The notes: generated by a model not told the origin, from the sequence alone. Counted from the stretch's first letter, positions 9,061 to 19,102 are shown. The stretch: 64,000 bases of DNA from Caenibius tardaugens NBRC 16725 (GCF_003860345.1 NZ_CP034179.1:3394001-3458000); one strand, 5' to 3'. Numbers and translations are program-made.

Positions 9061-9930
9061 CTAGGCCGGCTGCATCGCGCTGGCCATGGCGTTGCACTGG
9101 TTCAGCAAGGCATCCATCACCACCCTGATCCGCGGCATGTGGCGCATGTCGGCGTGAACGCCCAGCCAGATATCGCGCACGAGATCGGGTGTGGTGGTAT
9201 TCAGCCTGATCAGGCCGGGTTCGGCATCGGCGCGAAATCGGGGCAGGGCGGCAATACCCGCGCCGCTTGATGCGGCGGACAACATGACTTCGCGGCTGTT
9301 GGATCGAAAACCGACCGAAGCCTCGGGATAGAGATCGCGCAGCCACAGGGCTTCGGGCAGATGTTCTTGATCTTCAAGCACGGTGACCAGCCTTGCATCG
9401 GCGCCGTGCTGGCGGTCTCTCCACGATTCCGCGGCATAGATGCCCAGCGAAAACGACCCCGCTTTCCGTGCGAAGATATCATGCCCTTCAAAGCGGGTCA
9501 TGCGCAGGGCAAGGTCGGCTTCGCGTTTCGACAGGCTGAGTGAACGCATATCGGGAACCAGTTCGATTACGATGCCGGGGTGGACCTGCTGCAACCGGGC
9601 AAGCGCGGGGGCGACAACGCGATCGGCGATGGTGTCGACCGTCGTCAGGCGGACGACACCTTCCAGCGCGATATCGCGGCCGACAATCGCGCGTTCGGCG
9701 GCCAGAGCCTCAGCATCGATCCGTTCGGCATTGGCCAGCACGCTTTCGCCCAGCGCGGTCAGCGCATAGCGGCCGGGCAGGCGTTGCAGCAGACGCGCGC
9801 CCATGCGCCGTTCCATCGCTTGCAAGCGGCGGCCCATGGTTGGTTGCGTGACGCCCAGTTCGCGCGCCGCGGCGGAAAGCGTGCCGCGCCGGGCAATGGC
9901 GAGAAAGGTCTGCAGATCGTCCCATTGCAT
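9061..9930 (-). CDS. LysR-family transcriptional regulator
   Basis: 289 aa from the ATG at 9930 (MQWDDLQTFLAIARRGTLSAAARELG). The N-terminal winged HTH is canonical: TLSAAARELGVTQPTMGRRLQAMERRMGARLLQRLPG. A substrate-binding domain follows. A TTG at 9966 would add 12 residues but overlaps the palindrome at 9938-9955, so the ATG is preferred. It is divergent from wrbA with ~120 bp between starts, the usual arrangement of a LysR regulator and its target. It converges on the GGDEF-EAL gene with 4 bp between stops. Effector unknown; a quinone or electrophile stress signal would fit the neighbour. Confidence 0.88.
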   Translation of the reverse strand: MQWDDLQTFLAIARRGTLSAAARELGVTQPTMGRRLQAMERRMGARLLQRLPGRYALTALGESVLANAERIDAEALAAERAIVGRDIALEGVVRLTTVDTIADRVVAPALARLQQVHPGIVIELVPDMRSLSLSKREADLALRMTRFEGHDIFARKAGSFSLGIYAAESWRDRQHGADARLVTVLEDQEHLPEALWLRDLYPEASVGFRSNSREVMLSAASSGAGIAALPRFRADAEPGLIRLNTTTPDLVRDIWLGVHADMRHMPRIRVVMDALLNQCNAMASAMQPA

Positions 9931-9937
9931 CGACTGA

Positions 9938-9955
9938 CTATGCGATAACGCATAG
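9938..9955. promoter_or_regulatory. 18-bp palindrome, candidate LysR operator
   Basis: CTATGCGATAACGCATAG: perfect 7-bp arms around ATAA. It lies just upstream of the LysR ATG and ~95 bp upstream of wrbA. The position suits autoregulation plus wrbA control. The even-length symmetry does not give a centred T-N11-A box, so the assignment rests on position and symmetry. Confidence 0.5.
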
Positions 9956-10049
9956 GAGATAGTCAATATCTTCTATTTCAATGCATTTTTGCATGGTTAT
10001 ATTCCACACAAGATTTGCGGCGAACCGCATACCAGGAAAGGAAATCGCG

Positions 10050-10649
10050 ATGAGCAAGGTTCTGGTTCTCTATTATTCGAGCTATGGCCATATCGAAACG
10101 ATGGCCGAAGCCATTGCGGAAGGCGCCCGTTCCACCGGGGCACAGGTCGATATCCGCCGTGTGGCGGAAACGGTGCCCGAAGACGTGGCCCGGGCCAGCC
10201 ATTACAAGCTCGACCAGAAGGCGCCCATCGCCACGGTGGCGGAACTGGAAAGCTACGATGCCATCATTATCGGCACCGGGACGCGGTTTGGCCGCATTTC
10301 CTCGCAAATGGCGGCGTTCCTCGATCAGGCAGGCGGTTTGTGGGCGCGCGGTGCACTGAACGGCAAAGTTGGCGCGGCATTCACGTCCACGGCAACGCAG
10401 CACGGCGGGCAGGAAACGACCCTGTTCTCGATCATCACCAATATGCTGCATTTCGGGATGACCGTGGTCGGTCTCGACTATGGTTTTGCGGGGCAGATGC
10501 GCAATGACGAAGTGGTTGGCGGTGCGCCTTACGGGGCCACGACCATTGCCAACGGGGATGGCAGCCGTCAGCCCAGCGAGACCGAACTGGAAGGTGCACG
10601 CTATCTCGGCAGGCGGGCGGCAGACACGGCAACGAAGCTGTTCGGCTGA
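10050..10649 (+). CDS. wrbA: NAD(P)H:quinone oxidoreductase, WrbA type
   Basis: 199 aa, the usual WrbA length (~200). The start at 10050 has AGGAAAGGA upstream; the frame extends 5' without plausible protein. The flavodoxin-like FMN site is seen at [19 protein letters not shown] (residues 8-26). [50 protein letters not shown] is the family signature block. WrbA is a tetrameric FMN enzyme reducing quinones by two electrons, protecting against oxidative and quinone stress in the cytoplasm. Divergent LysR gene with a palindrome between suggests LysR-controlled induction. A hairpin at 10669-10704 separates it from the convergent regA-like gene. Confidence 0.93.
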   Translation: MSKVLVLYYSSYGHIETMAEAIAEGARSTGAQVDIRRVAETVPEDVARASHYKLDQKAPIATVAELESYDAIIIGTGTRFGRISSQMAAFLDQAGGLWARGALNGKVGAAFTSTATQHGGQETTLFSIITNMLHFGMTVVGLDYGFAGQMRNDEVVGGAPYGATTIANGDGSRQPSETELEGARYLGRRAADTATKLFG

Positions 10650-10668
10650 TCGACCCACGAACAGGGCA

Positions 10669-10717
10669 GGTGGCGGCGAAACGGGCAACCGATCTGCCGC
10701 CGCCGGCCGAATTTTCT
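10669..10717. terminator. Bidirectional terminator-like hairpin between wrbA and regA
   Basis: GGTGGCGGC (10669-10677) pairs with GCCGCCGCC (10696-10704) with one G-T pair; the loop is 18 nt. ATTTTCT follows on the plus strand. It sits between two convergent genes. Confidence 0.55.
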
Positions 10718-10718
10718 G

Positions 10719-11270
10719 CTACTTCAACTGGCGCTTCTCTAGCTTTCGGGCCAGCGTCCGGCGATGCATGCCCAGCCTGCGCGCGGCTTCCGAGATGTTG
10801 AAATCGGTTTCCACCAGTGTCTGATGGATATGTTCCCATTCCAGCGTCTTGATGGAGGATTGGCGGCCATCCACCGGGGCATCGGCATTCCCGTCAGAGA
10901 GGTCAAAAGCCGCTTCGATATCGTCGGTATTCGACGGTTTCGCGAGGTAATGCGATGCGCCCAGCTTGATCGCCTCGACAGCGGTGGCAATGCTGGCAAA
11001 GCCGGTGAGGACGACGATTTTCATCGCCTCGTCACTGGCGCGCAGATCCTGCACGCAGGCGAGGCCCGATGCGCCGCCCAGTTTCAGATCGACCACGGCA
11101 TAGTGGGGCCGGTTGTGCTGGAGCAAAACCAGCAATTCTTCGTGGCTGCTGGCCGATATCACCGCATAACCGCGCCGTTCGAAAGACCGCGTGAGCGTGC
11201 GGGCAAAAGACGCGTCATCTTCCACGATGACAAGCTGGCGTTCGGGCGGCTGTTCGCTGGCGGTATTCAT
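10719..11270 (-). CDS. regA: RegA/PrrA/ActR-type response regulator
   Basis: 183 aa. Receiver domain: acidic pair EDD (17-19), phosphoacceptor Asp61 in VVDLKLGG, Thr in VLTGFAS, and Lys in LAKPS near 112. The C-terminus is the highly conserved Fis-type HTH of the RegA family: ETDFNISEAARRLGMHRRTLARKLEKR. RegA is phosphorylated by RegB and controls respiratory, photosynthetic and redox-balance genes. Its start overlaps the end of the regB-like gene by 4 bp (11267-11270), so they are translationally coupled. Last gene of the cyo-surf1-regBA operon. Confidence 0.92.
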   Translation of the reverse strand: MNTASEQPPERQLVIVEDDASFARTLTRSFERRGYAVISASSHEELLVLLQHNRPHYAVVDLKLGGASGLACVQDLRASDEAMKIVVLTGFASIATAVEAIKLGASHYLAKPSNTDDIEAAFDLSDGNADAPVDGRQSSIKTLEWEHIHQTLVETDFNISEAARRLGMHRRTLARKLEKRQLK

Positions 11271-12574
11271 CGTCTCGGCGCTCCGTCATAGGCGAGGGCC
11301 GCAAGGGGCAACTGTATGCGTACCCGCGCACCGCCTTCGGGCCGGTTTTCCGCTGTGGCCTGCCCGCCCATTTTGCGTAACACATTTACCAGCAAAAACA
11401 GCCCCAGACCCCGACCTGCCTGCCCCTTGGTCGAACGATAGGGTTGGCCAAAACCTTCCAGCATTTCGGGTGTGAAACCGGGGCCCCGGTCGGACACTTC
11501 CAGCGCCAGACGATCGCCCTTGCGCGCGGCGCTGACCCCGATCCATTCGGGGGATGCTTCGGCGGCATTGTCGATCACATTGCCTATAACCTGCCGCAAT
11601 GCCGGATCGGACACGATCGGCATATCCTCCATGAAGCGTTCGTCATAATCGAGTGTGGTGGTGCGCCATGCCGTGCGGCAATCAGCGACAATGCCCCGAA
11701 GAAACGTGCGCATGGTGGTCACTTCCGGGGCGATGCCGCGCGCTTCCCCGGCGGAGTTCAGAATGCCGCTGACAATCGTCTTGCAGCGCTTCACCGCCGC
11801 ATCCATGTCGGCCAGATCGTCCTGCAGTTCCTGATCCTTGCTGATCTGGGGCAGCCGTCGCCAGTCGCCGATCAGAACGGATAGTGAGGAGAGCGGCGTG
11901 CCCAGTTCGTGCGCGGCGCCCGAGGCGAGCAGGCCCATGCGCACGATATGATCTTCTTCGGCGGCGCGTTGCCGGATCGCGGCGAGGGCGGCATCGCGAT
12001 CGCGCAGGTTACGGCTGATCCGGGTGACGAAGGCGACCAGCAGGACCGCGATCAGCAGGAAGCACACGAGGCTGCCCTTGAGGTAAAGACCCATCGGATC
12101 TGCCAGATAACGCTGCGGCAGGGCCAGCGGCACGGGATTGATTGTGAGCAGACCCAGCGCCAACAGCGATGCGGCGACTATGCCCCATGATGTGAAGGGT
12201 TTGAGAAGAATGGACCCCAGCACGATATGCAGCAGGAACAGCGAGGCGAAAGGGTTGGCCAGGCCGCCCGAAAATTGCAGCTGCCAGGCCAGTACCGCGA
12301 CATCGATCAACAGGGCGATCGTCAGTTCGCTGTTGGTGACGGCGCTTTTTCGGCGAAGCAGGGGGAGACAGGCGATATTGATGACCGCCAGAAACGCCAC
12401 GGCCGTCAGCATGGGAAACAGCGGAAGCTTGATCCCCATGAAGTTGTGCACCAGCTCAATTGTCGCCAGCTGTCCGCCCACGGCCAGCCAGCGCAACTGG
12501 ATGAGCAGCCGCATATTGCGGCGTCCGGCATCGGTTTCCGGCACGGCAACGGGCGAAAAATCGGTTTCGGGCAT
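11267..12574 (-). CDS. regB: RegB/PrrB/ActS-type redox sensor histidine kinase
   Basis: 435 aa from the ATG at 12574, 12 bp after the surf1 stop; 24 more in-frame residues upstream overlap surf1. About six N-terminal membrane helices (residues 25-185) hold the RegB quinone-site heptapeptide GGLANPF (103-109). The H-box GAAHELGTPLSS carries phospho-His222. Cys264 in AVKRCKTIVSG sits where RegB proteins have the redox-active cysteine. The ATPase part has NVIDNAAEASP, DRGPGFTPEML and GRGLGLFL. In RegB homologues quinone state and cysteine oxidation turn kinase activity off under oxidising conditions. Co-transcription with the quinol oxidase places the sensor with the enzyme that sets its signal. 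Confidence 0.93.
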   Translation of the reverse strand: MPETDFSPVAVPETDAGRRNMRLLIQLRWLAVGGQLATIELVHNFMGIKLPLFPMLTAVAFLAVINIACLPLLRRKSAVTNSELTIALLIDVAVLAWQLQFSGGLANPFASLFLLHIVLGSILLKPFTSWGIVAASLLALGLLTINPVPLALPQRYLADPMGLYLKGSLVCFLLIAVLLVAFVTRISRNLRDRDAALAAIRQRAAEEDHIVRMGLLASGAAHELGTPLSSLSVLIGDWRRLPQISKDQELQDDLADMDAAVKRCKTIVSGILNSAGEARGIAPEVTTMRTFLRGIVADCRTAWRTTTLDYDERFMEDMPIVSDPALRQVIGNVIDNAAEASPEWIGVSAARKGDRLALEVSDRGPGFTPEMLEGFGQPYRSTKGQAGRGLGLFLLVNVLRKMGGQATAENRPEGGARVRIQLPLAALAYDGAPRR

Positions 12575-12585
12575 TGGCGCGGGGC

Positions 12586-13332
12586 TTACCTGTCGGCTGC
12601 GGACCCGTCGGTTGCGGGAACGCGCAGAACGTACCATGCGCCCCATCCAACGAGCAATGCCAGCGCAAACCAGGTGAGAGCATAGACCATGTGGTTATCG
12701 GGAAAATGCAGCACGGTCAGCCCGCCCACCGGAAAGCCGCCGGGGTTGGCGGTGGCATCGGCATCGATGAAATAGGGGGCCGCCCGGGGCAGGGCGCGGG
12801 CGCGGGCAATGGCGGTGACATCGCGCGAATACCAGCGATCTGCCGCCGCATCGTTGCTGCGCAGGAATCCGCCGCCCGGTTCCGATATGCGCAAAAGGCC
12901 GGTCACTGTGGTCGCGTTCGTGCCGTTGCCCTCGGTCCGGGTGGCGGGATCACGCTTGTCCGCAGGCACGAAGCCCCGGTTGACCAGTACGGTAAATGTG
13001 GGGGTTACCAGCGGGGTAAGCACCCAGTAGCCGCCACCCAGGGCGGTGACCGCCTGAACCCGTGTCTCGCGATCATGCTGGAAATGTCCGGTTACGGTGA
13101 CCCGGCGATAGCTGTCTTTTTCAGCGGAGATTGCGGGCCAGCTTTCCGGCCCCGGTGCGGCAACCGGCGGATTGTAGGCCCGTTCCGCCACAGCGGCGAT
13201 CAGTGCGTGTTTCTCTTCGCGCCGTTCGAGCTGCCACAGGCCCAGCGCAACCAGCCCGGCGGCAACGAGTATCGCCACCCCTGCGATCACCGCGCGACGA
13301 CGCGGGGATCGGGGGTGGCGCGCCGATGTCAT
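12586..13332 (-). CDS. SURF1 family protein (oxidase assembly factor)
   Basis: 248 aa with the SURF1 layout: a TM helix near residues 14-32 (AVIAGVAILVAAGLVALGLWQLERREEK), a periplasmic domain with TVTGHFQHDRE, GGGYWVLTPLVTP and VLVNRGFVPADKRDP, and a second TM near 215-238 (HMVYALTWFALALLVGWGAWYVL). SURF1 proteins assist heme insertion or assembly of heme-copper oxidases; a subset is linked to quinol rather than cytochrome c oxidases, which matches this operon. It overlaps cyoD by 4 bp (13329-13332). Confidence 0.92.
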   Translation of the reverse strand: MTSARHPRSPRRRAVIAGVAILVAAGLVALGLWQLERREEKHALIAAVAERAYNPPVAAPGPESWPAISAEKDSYRRVTVTGHFQHDRETRVQAVTALGGGYWVLTPLVTPTFTVLVNRGFVPADKRDPATRTEGNGTNATTVTGLLRISEPGGGFLRSNDAAADRWYSRDVTAIARARALPRAAPYFIDADATANPGGFPVGGLTVLHFPDNHMVYALTWFALALLVGWGAWYVLRVPATDGSAADR

Positions 13333-13739
13333 GGCAATTGGCTCACATCATGGACGGGCATCATATTGGTGTGCAGGTGGTGCATGACCCACAGCGAACC
13401 GGCCAGCATGATGACGACGACAATCAACGTGAAGACCAGCGTCGTCAGCGTCCATCCCCCTTCGGCCTTCGGGCTCATGTGGAGGAAGTAGACCATGTGT
13501 ACGATCACCTGGACGATGGCGAAGGCGACAATCACCGCAGCGGTCAGGCCGGGGCTCAGCGTCCCGGTCATGACCAGCCAGAACGGTATGGCCGTGAGGA
13601 TCACCGACAGGATGAACCCGGTGGCGTAATCCCGCATCGATGCATGGGGAATCCCGTCATCGTGATGATGATCGCCCGCGTGGGTGTGGGCACCAGTGTG
13701 GGCAGGGGCGTCGGTGTGGTGGGGGGTCTGGCTCATCAC
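13329..13739 (-). CDS. cyoD: Cytochrome bo3 quinol oxidase subunit IV
   Basis: 136 aa. A His-rich N-terminus ([23 protein letters not shown]) precedes three TM helices: [44 protein letters not shown] and [23 protein letters not shown]. This is the usual CyoD length and topology, stabilising subunits I/III. The His-rich head (about residues 7-28) is longer than in E. coli CyoD and could bind metal (inference). It overlaps both neighbours by 4 bp (surf1, cyoC). Confidence 0.93.
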   Translation of the reverse strand: MMSQTPHHTDAPAHTGAHTHAGDHHHDDGIPHASMRDYATGFILSVILTAIPFWLVMTGTLSPGLTAAVIVAFAIVQVIVHMVYFLHMSPKAEGGWTLTTLVFTLIVVVIMLAGSLWVMHHLHTNMMPVHDVSQLP

Positions 13740-14362
13740 AGCATTCCCAGAAGATAGACAAATGTGAAGACGCCGATCCAGATGACGTCGAGGAAGTGCC
13801 AGAACAGGCTGAGGCAGGCGACGCGGCGCCTGTTGGCCTGAATCAATCCGTGGCGGTTCAGTTGCACCAGCAGCGTGGCCATCCAGACAAGGCCGAATGT
13901 CACGTGCAGGCCGTGCGTGCCGACCAGCGTGAAGAACGCCGAAAGGAACGCGCTGCGTTGCGGGGTGGCGCCGATGTGGATCAGGTGATGGAACTCGTAA
14001 AGTTCAATCCCGAGGAACGCGAGGCCGAACAGCCCGGTCACCACCAGCCAGGTCTGCGTCTGGCGCAGTTTGCCCTGCTGCATGGCCAGCATGGCGAAAC
14101 CGTATGTGATCGACGAGAACAGCAGCATCGCGGTGTTCAGCGCGATCAGGTTCAGGTCGAACAGGTCCTTGGGGCCGGGACCTGCGGCGAAGTTGCCGCC
14201 CAGCACGCCGAAACAGGCAAACAGGATCGCGAAGATGAGACAGTCGCTCATCAGGTAGATCCAGAAACCCAGCATCGTGCTGTGGCCTTCGGGGTGGGCG
14301 TGTTCGTCCAGATCGTAGAACGCGGCCTGTTCGCCGGAGGGGGAAAGAGGGGCAGTGCTCAT
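13736..14362 (-). CDS. cyoC: Cytochrome bo3 quinol oxidase subunit III
   Basis: 208 aa from the ATG at 14362 ([26 protein letters not shown]), 4 bp after the cyoB stop with a GGAG-like site upstream. Five TM helices, the standard number for Cyo[87 protein letters not shown]-terminal [19 protein letters not shown]. The conserved E and H of subunit III ([18 protein letters not shown]) are present. Part of the inner-membrane quinol oxidase complex. Confidence 0.94.
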   Translation of the reverse strand: MSTAPLSPSGEQAAFYDLDEHAHPEGHSTMLGFWIYLMSDCLIFAILFACFGVLGGNFAAGPGPKDLFDLNLIALNTAMLLFSSITYGFAMLAMQQGKLRQTQTWLVVTGLFGLAFLGIELYEFHHLIHIGATPQRSAFLSAFFTLVGTHGLHVTFGLVWMATLLVQLNRHGLIQANRRRVACLSLFWHFLDVIWIGVFTFVYLLGML

Positions 14363-14366
14363 GTCA

Positions 14367-16373
14367 TCAGGCTCCGGCGGCCAGCTGGCGGGTTCGCGCA
14401 TCTTCGGTTTCCGCCACGGTTGCCGCGGGAATGTGGAAGTCGCGCTTGTAATTGAACGTATGCGTGATCGCGCCGCCGATCAGGGCGATGAAGCTCAGCC
14501 CGGCAAGCCACCAGATGTGCCAGACCAACGCAAAGCCGCAGACCAGGCTGATCCCGGCCAGAATAATTCCGGCGCCGGTATTGCTGGGCATGTGGATGTC
14601 GCGGAAGCCCGACAGTGGCCGCGCGGCACCACGCTGCTTCATGTCCTGCCACGCATCGAGATCATGGATCACCGGTGTGAAGGCGAAGTTGTAGTCTGGC
14701 GGGGGCGAACTGGTCGCCCACTCCAGCGTACGGCCGCCCCACGGATCGCCGGTTTCATCGCGCAGTTCGTCGCGCTTCCAGATGCTGACCGCGAACTGGA
14801 TCAGCATGGCAAGGATGCCCACCGCGATAACCGCCGCACCGATGCCGGCAATCACGAACCAGATCTGCAACGACGGATCGTCGAACACCCGCATGCGGCG
14901 TGTCACACCCATGAGGCCAAGGATGTAAAGCGGCATGAAGGCAAGCCAGAAGCCGACGACCCAGCACCAAAAGCTGATCTTGCCCCAGAACACGTCGAGC
15001 TTGAAGCCGAAGGCCTTGGGCCACCAGTAGTTGATCGCGGCAAACAGGCCGAACAGCACGCCGCCGATGATCACGTTATGGAAGTGCGCGATCAGGAACA
15101 GCGAGTTGTGCAGCACGAAGTCTGCGGGCGGCACGGCCAGCAGCACGCCGGTCATCCCGCCGATCACGAAAGTCAGCATGAAGGCGACCGTCCACATCAT
15201 CGGCAGATCGAAGCGGATACGGCCACGGTACATCGTGAACAGCCAGTTGAAGAGCTTGGCCCCTGTCGGGATCGAGATCACCATCGTGGTAATGCCGAAG
15301 AAGCTGTTGACGCTGGCCCCCGATCCCATCGTGAAGAAGTGGTGCAGCCACACGAGATAGCTGAGGATCGTGATACAGATCGTGGCGTAAACCATCGAGG
15401 TATAGCCGAACAGGCGCTTGCCCGAGAAGGTCGAGGTTACTTCGGAGAACACGCCGAACAGCGGCAGGATCAGGATGTAGACTTCGGGGTGGCCCCAGAT
15501 CCAGATCAGGTTCACGTACATCATCGGGCTGCCGCCGAAATCGTTCGTGAAGAAGTTCGTGTCGACGTAGCGGTCAAGGCTGAGCAGGGCGAGAACCGCC
15601 GTCAGCACCGGGAACGAGGCGACGATCAGGATATTGGCGCAGAGCGAGGTCCAGGTGAAGACGGGCATCTTCATCAGGTTCATGCCGGGCGCGCGCAGTT
15701 TCAGGATCGTGACGATCAGGTTGATGCCTGACAAGGTTGTCCCGACCCCGGCTATCTGTAGTGCCCAGATATAGTAATCCACGCCGACATTGGGGCTGTA
15801 GGCGATCCCGGACAGCGGCGGATAGGCCAGCCAGCCGGTCTGCGCGAATTCCCCGATGAACAGCGATACCATGACCAGAACGGCGCCAGCCGTGGTCATC
15901 CAGAAGCTGAAATTGTTCAGGAACGGGAACGATACGTCGCGCGCGCCGATCTGTAGCGGCACGATGTAGTTCATCAGCCCGGTAATGAACGGCATCGCCA
16001 CGAAAAAGATCATGATCACGCCGTGCGCGGTAAAGATCTGGTCGTAGTGATGGGCGTTCAGGTACCCTTCCGAACCATGAAACGCCATGGCCTGCTGGAT
16101 GCGCATCATGATTGCATCGGCAAACCCGCGCAGGAACATGACCAGTCCCAGGATCATGTACATGATCCCGATCCTCTTGTGATCGACCGTGGTGAACCAC
16201 TCTTTCCAGAGATAGCCCCACAGGCGGTATTTGGTCAGCAGGGCCAGCATCGCGATCCCGCCGATCGCCACCGCGATAAAGGTGAAGATCAGGATCGGTT
16301 CATGCAGCGGAATGGCCTCGAGCGACAGGCGGCCGAGGATGGGTCCGGTTTCGGGTGCGGGATGCGGTGTCAT
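14367..16373 (-). CDS. cyoB: Cytochrome bo3 quinol oxidase subunit I
   Basis: 668 aa, near the E. coli CyoB length. Heme-copper signatures: [15 protein letters not shown], the heme-ligand His in [15 protein letters not shown], CuB/active-site [28 protein letters not shown]-like [16 protein letters not shown], and heme ligands in [16 protein letters not shown]. Reduces O2 to water with quinol and pumps protons across the inner membrane. The GHPEVY/HH/HxH ligand set is complete, so it should be active. Follows cyoA after 17 bp. Confidence 0.96.
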   Translation of the reverse strand: MTPHPAPETGPILGRLSLEAIPLHEPILIFTFIAVAIGGIAMLALLTKYRLWGYLWKEWFTTVDHKRIGIMYMILGLVMFLRGFADAIMMRIQQAMAFHGSEGYLNAHHYDQIFTAHGVIMIFFVAMPFITGLMNYIVPLQIGARDVSFPFLNNFSFWMTTAGAVLVMVSLFIGEFAQTGWLAYPPLSGIAYSPNVGVDYYIWALQIAGVGTTLSGINLIVTILKLRAPGMNLMKMPVFTWTSLCANILIVASFPVLTAVLALLSLDRYVDTNFFTNDFGGSPMMYVNLIWIWGHPEVYILILPLFGVFSEVTSTFSGKRLFGYTSMVYATICITILSYLVWLHHFFTMGSGASVNSFFGITTMVISIPTGAKLFNWLFTMYRGRIRFDLPMMWTVAFMLTFVIGGMTGVLLAVPPADFVLHNSLFLIAHFHNVIIGGVLFGLFAAINYWWPKAFGFKLDVFWGKISFWCWVVGFWLAFMPLYILGLMGVTRRMRVFDDPSLQIWFVIAGIGAAVIAVGILAMLIQFAVSIWKRDELRDETGDPWGGRTLEWATSSPPPDYNFAFTPVIHDLDAWQDMKQRGAARPLSGFRDIHMPSNTGAGIILAGISLVCGFALVWHIWWLAGLSFIALIGGAITHTFNYKRDFHIPAATVAETEDARTRQLAAGA

Positions 16374-16390
16374 AATATACTCGGGCGCGA

Positions 16391-17581
16391 TCAGAAGGCG
16401 GGACGCGACACGGGGCCGCGATTGTCGAACAGAGCCAGCGACGTGCCGTGCGGGGCATCGCCCGGACGGGACAGCCCCTGGCCGGTCAACGGCTGGTGAT
16501 CGACAGGGTTGATCGGAAGCTGCGCAGGCGATGCCATCGGTGTCGTGCAGGTGGAGGCGACATAGCGCACTGGCCTGACGGCGGCGGTGCCGCGCGCGGC
16601 GAACTTGTCATAGGCGAGATCGCGCACGTTATGGATACCTGCAAGGCCCATGCCGCCGCGCGCATCGGCGGCCATCATGTCATGCATGCACATCTTGCCG
16701 GGTTCGACGCAGAGATTGACGACCAGATCGAACAGGCCCGGCTCCACCGTGGCGAAGCGACGGACGGGCTCTTTCTCGCTGGGGCGTTCGAGCTGGAGAT
16801 AGGCTGCACGGTCCAGCGTGCCGCCCGCGCCCTTGGCCTGCGCGATCCACTTGTCAAACGCGGCATCGTCGAGGCTCTTCACGGCGAAACGCATGTTGGA
16901 GAACCCGGCGCCGCTGTAATTGGCGGAAAAGCCCATGAAATCGCCCGGCTCATTCATCACGCCGTGCAGCTTCGTTTCCATGGCGGGCATGGCGTAGATC
17001 TGCCCGGCCATGGCCGGGATATAGAACGAATTCATAACCGACGAGGCCGAGATGCGGAAACGCACGGGGCGATCGACAGGAACCGCCAGTTCGTTCACGG
17101 TGGCAATGCCCTGTTCCGGATAGATGAACAGCCATTTCCAGTCGAGCGCGACAACATTGACGTCGAGCGGTTTGACTTCGGCCACCACCGGCTTGTCCAC
17201 ATCGGTGCGCGCAAGCGGGCGATAGGGATCGAGCAGATGGGTCGCGACCCAGGTAATCGCGCCGAGGCAGATGATGATCAGCAGCGGGGCGGCCCAGATC
17301 ACCAGTTCGAGTTGGGTGGAGTGGTCCCAATCCGGTTTGTAGGTCGCTTCCTTGTTGGCCGCGCGATAGCGCCAGGCGAAGAAGATCGTCAGCGCCATCA
17401 CCGGGATGATGATCAGCAGCATCAGCAGCGTGGAAATGACAATCAGGTCGCCCTGCTGGCGCGCGATGTCGCCAGCGGGGTCAAGCACTACCAATTCGCC
17501 GCAGCCAGCGAGAAATGGCACGATGGCAAGCGCGGACAGCGGCCGGAGCCGCGAAGCGATTCGTGGAAAGGGCATCAGCAT
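16391..17581 (-). CDS. cyoA: Cytochrome bo3 quinol oxidase subunit II
   Basis: 396 aa from the ATG at 17581 ([12 protein letters not shown]); ATGs at 17575 and 17611 are alternatives. Lipoprotein signal with lipobox PFLAGC, then two TM helices ([46 protein letters not shown]). The periplasmic cupredoxin domain lacks the CuA cysteine pair, as expected for a quinol rather than cytochrome c oxidase. COX_ARM region ends in [17 protein letters not shown]. The tail after about residue 330 (Pro/Thr-rich, ending [11 protein letters not shown]) extends beyond E. coli CyoA. First gene of cyoABCD-surf1-regBA; its promoter must lie in 17582-17743, shared with the divergent MFS gene. Confidence 0.93.
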   Translation of the reverse strand: MLMPFPRIASRLRPLSALAIVPFLAGCGELVVLDPAGDIARQQGDLIVISTLLMLLIIIPVMALTIFFAWRYRAANKEATYKPDWDHSTQLELVIWAAPLLIIICLGAITWVATHLLDPYRPLARTDVDKPVVAEVKPLDVNVVALDWKWLFIYPEQGIATVNELAVPVDRPVRFRISASSVMNSFYIPAMAGQIYAMPAMETKLHGVMNEPGDFMGFSANYSGAGFSNMRFAVKSLDDAAFDKWIAQAKGAGGTLDRAAYLQLERPSEKEPVRRFATVEPGLFDLVVNLCVEPGKMCMHDMMAADARGGMGLAGIHNVRDLAYDKFAARGTAAVRPVRYVASTCTTPMASPAQLPINPVDHQPLTGQGLSRPGDAPHGTSLALFDNRGPVSRPAF

Positions 17582-17743
17582 GCCCGGGCGCCTAGGCCTG
17601 CTATGTTGCACCGCACATAGGACATTTTGTCCAATCCCTTCCTGACGATCAGTGTCTAAGGGGGCACGTCTATGTTGCGGGTGCGAAGCCTGCGTTTCAA
17701 AGATTCGTGCCGCGAAAGCGGACTTATGCTACAGGATTAATCC

Positions 17744-19069
17744 ATGAGCGCCGATATTGTGCCAACCGTTCAGGCCGAAAACGATGCCCGGCTCCATGAT
17801 GCCGATGGCCATCGCATTGCGCCGGGCGAGATCGCCATCGGGGTAATTATCGGCCGCACATCGGAATTCTTCGACTTTTTCGTCTATGCGATTGCTTCGG
17901 TTCTGGTTTTTCCGAAGGTGTTCTTTCCCTTCGTCGATCCGTTGACGGGCACGCTCTATTCCTTTGGCCTGTTTGCGCTGGCATTCCTCGCCCGGCCCGT
18001 GGGGACGATGATCTTCACTGCGATCGACCGGGCCTATGGGCGCGGCGCGAAGCTGACGATTGCCCTGTTCCTGCTGGGCGGTTCCACGGCGGCGATCGCC
18101 TTCCTGCCCGGCTATGAAAGCATCGGGATCGCGGCCGTGCTGCTGCTCGCGCTGTTCCGCATGGGGCAGGGTGTGGCGCTGGGCGGTTCGTGGGATGGCC
18201 TCGCATCGCTGCTGGCGATCAATGCCCCGGAAGGGAAACGCGGCTGGTATGCCATGATCCCGCAACTGGGCGCGCCGCTGGGTCTGATTGTCGCCAGCCT
18301 GCTGTTCATGTTTCTGGTTTCTGCGCTTTCGGCGGAGGACTTCCTTGGGTGGGGCTGGCGTTATCCGTTCTTCGTGGCCTTCGCGATCAACGTGGTGGCG
18401 CTGTTCGCGCGTTTGCGGATCGTGGTGACGCCGGAATATGCGCGGCTGTTCGAAGACCGCTCGCTGGAACCGGCATCGGTCATGCAAACGATCCGTTCGG
18501 AATGGCGCCTTATTGCCATTGGCGCATTTGCCCCGCTGGCCAGCTTTGCCATGTTCCACATGGTGACGGTCTATCCGTTGTCCTGGGTGTTCCTGTTCAC
18601 CGAAGAATCCCCCTCGCGCTTCCTTGCGATCGAAGCGATGGCTGCGGCGCTGGGCGTGGTGGCCATTATTGTCTCGGGCTATCTGGCGGACCGGTTCGGA
18701 CGGCGTACCGTTCTGGGTGTCACCGCAGCGGCTATCGCGGCCTTCAGCGGTTTCGCGCCGCAATTGCTGGACGCGGGCGAAGCAGGTGAAGCGGCGTTCA
18801 TGTTCATTGGCTTCGTGCTTCTCGGTCTGGCATTCGGCCAGTCTTCGGGTGCGCTGTCGTCCAGTTTTTCGCGCCGCCATCGCTACACCGGGTCGGCGCT
18901 GACATCCGATCTCGCGTGGTTGTTCGGCGCGGGTTTCGCGCCGCTGGTGGCGCTGTGGCTGTCCAGCCAGTATGGCCTGCTTGCGGCCGGTGGATACCTG
19001 CTGTCCGGCGCGATCGTGACGCTGCTTGCGCTCTGGCTCAACGCCGAACTCGGTCGTTCGATCGACTGA
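17744..19069 (+). CDS. MFS transporter, metabolite:H+ symporter-like
   Basis: 441 aa, about 12 TM segments. The N-terminus GVIIGRTSEFFDFFVYAIASVLVFPKVFFP matches the MHS-family TM1 pattern, LARPVGTMIFTAIDRAYGRG the TM2-3 loop, and SGYLADRFGRRTVLG a loop motif. MHS members carry dicarboxylates, proline/betaine or shikimate; the substrate is not deducible. The ATG at 17744 has AGGA at 17732. It is divergent from cyoA and shares a 162-bp promoter region. A hairpin at 19076-19102 follows. Confidence 0.85.
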   Translation: MSADIVPTVQAENDARLHDADGHRIAPGEIAIGVIIGRTSEFFDFFVYAIASVLVFPKVFFPFVDPLTGTLYSFGLFALAFLARPVGTMIFTAIDRAYGRGAKLTIALFLLGGSTAAIAFLPGYESIGIAAVLLLALFRMGQGVALGGSWDGLASLLAINAPEGKRGWYAMIPQLGAPLGLIVASLLFMFLVSALSAEDFLGWGWRYPFFVAFAINVVALFARLRIVVTPEYARLFEDRSLEPASVMQTIRSEWRLIAIGAFAPLASFAMFHMVTVYPLSWVFLFTEESPSRFLAIEAMAAALGVVAIIVSGYLADRFGRRTVLGVTAAAIAAFSGFAPQLLDAGEAGEAAFMFIGFVLLGLAFGQSSGALSSSFSRRHRYTGSALTSDLAWLFGAGFAPLVALWLSSQYGLLAAGGYLLSGAIVTLLALWLNAELGRSID

Positions 19070-19075
19070 TCGGGG

Positions 19076-19102
19076 AAGGGCGGGGGGTGTGATCCCCGCC
19101 TT
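19076..19102 (+). terminator. Hairpin terminator after MFS gene
   Basis: AAGG(G)CGGGG (19076-19085) pairs with CCCCGCCTT (19094-19102) around an 8-nt loop, one bulged G. It lies 6 bp past the stop. There is no long T-tract. Confidence 0.5.

Noticed and set aside
16448-17620. 390-aa plus-strand ORF over cyoA
   Set aside because: Antisense of a clear CyoA; residues look like reversed GC-rich codons.
17620-17632. GGACATTTTGTCC palindrome upstream of cyoA
   Set aside because: Only 5-bp arms; too weak to name as an operator, though it sits in the shared cyoA/MFS promoter region.
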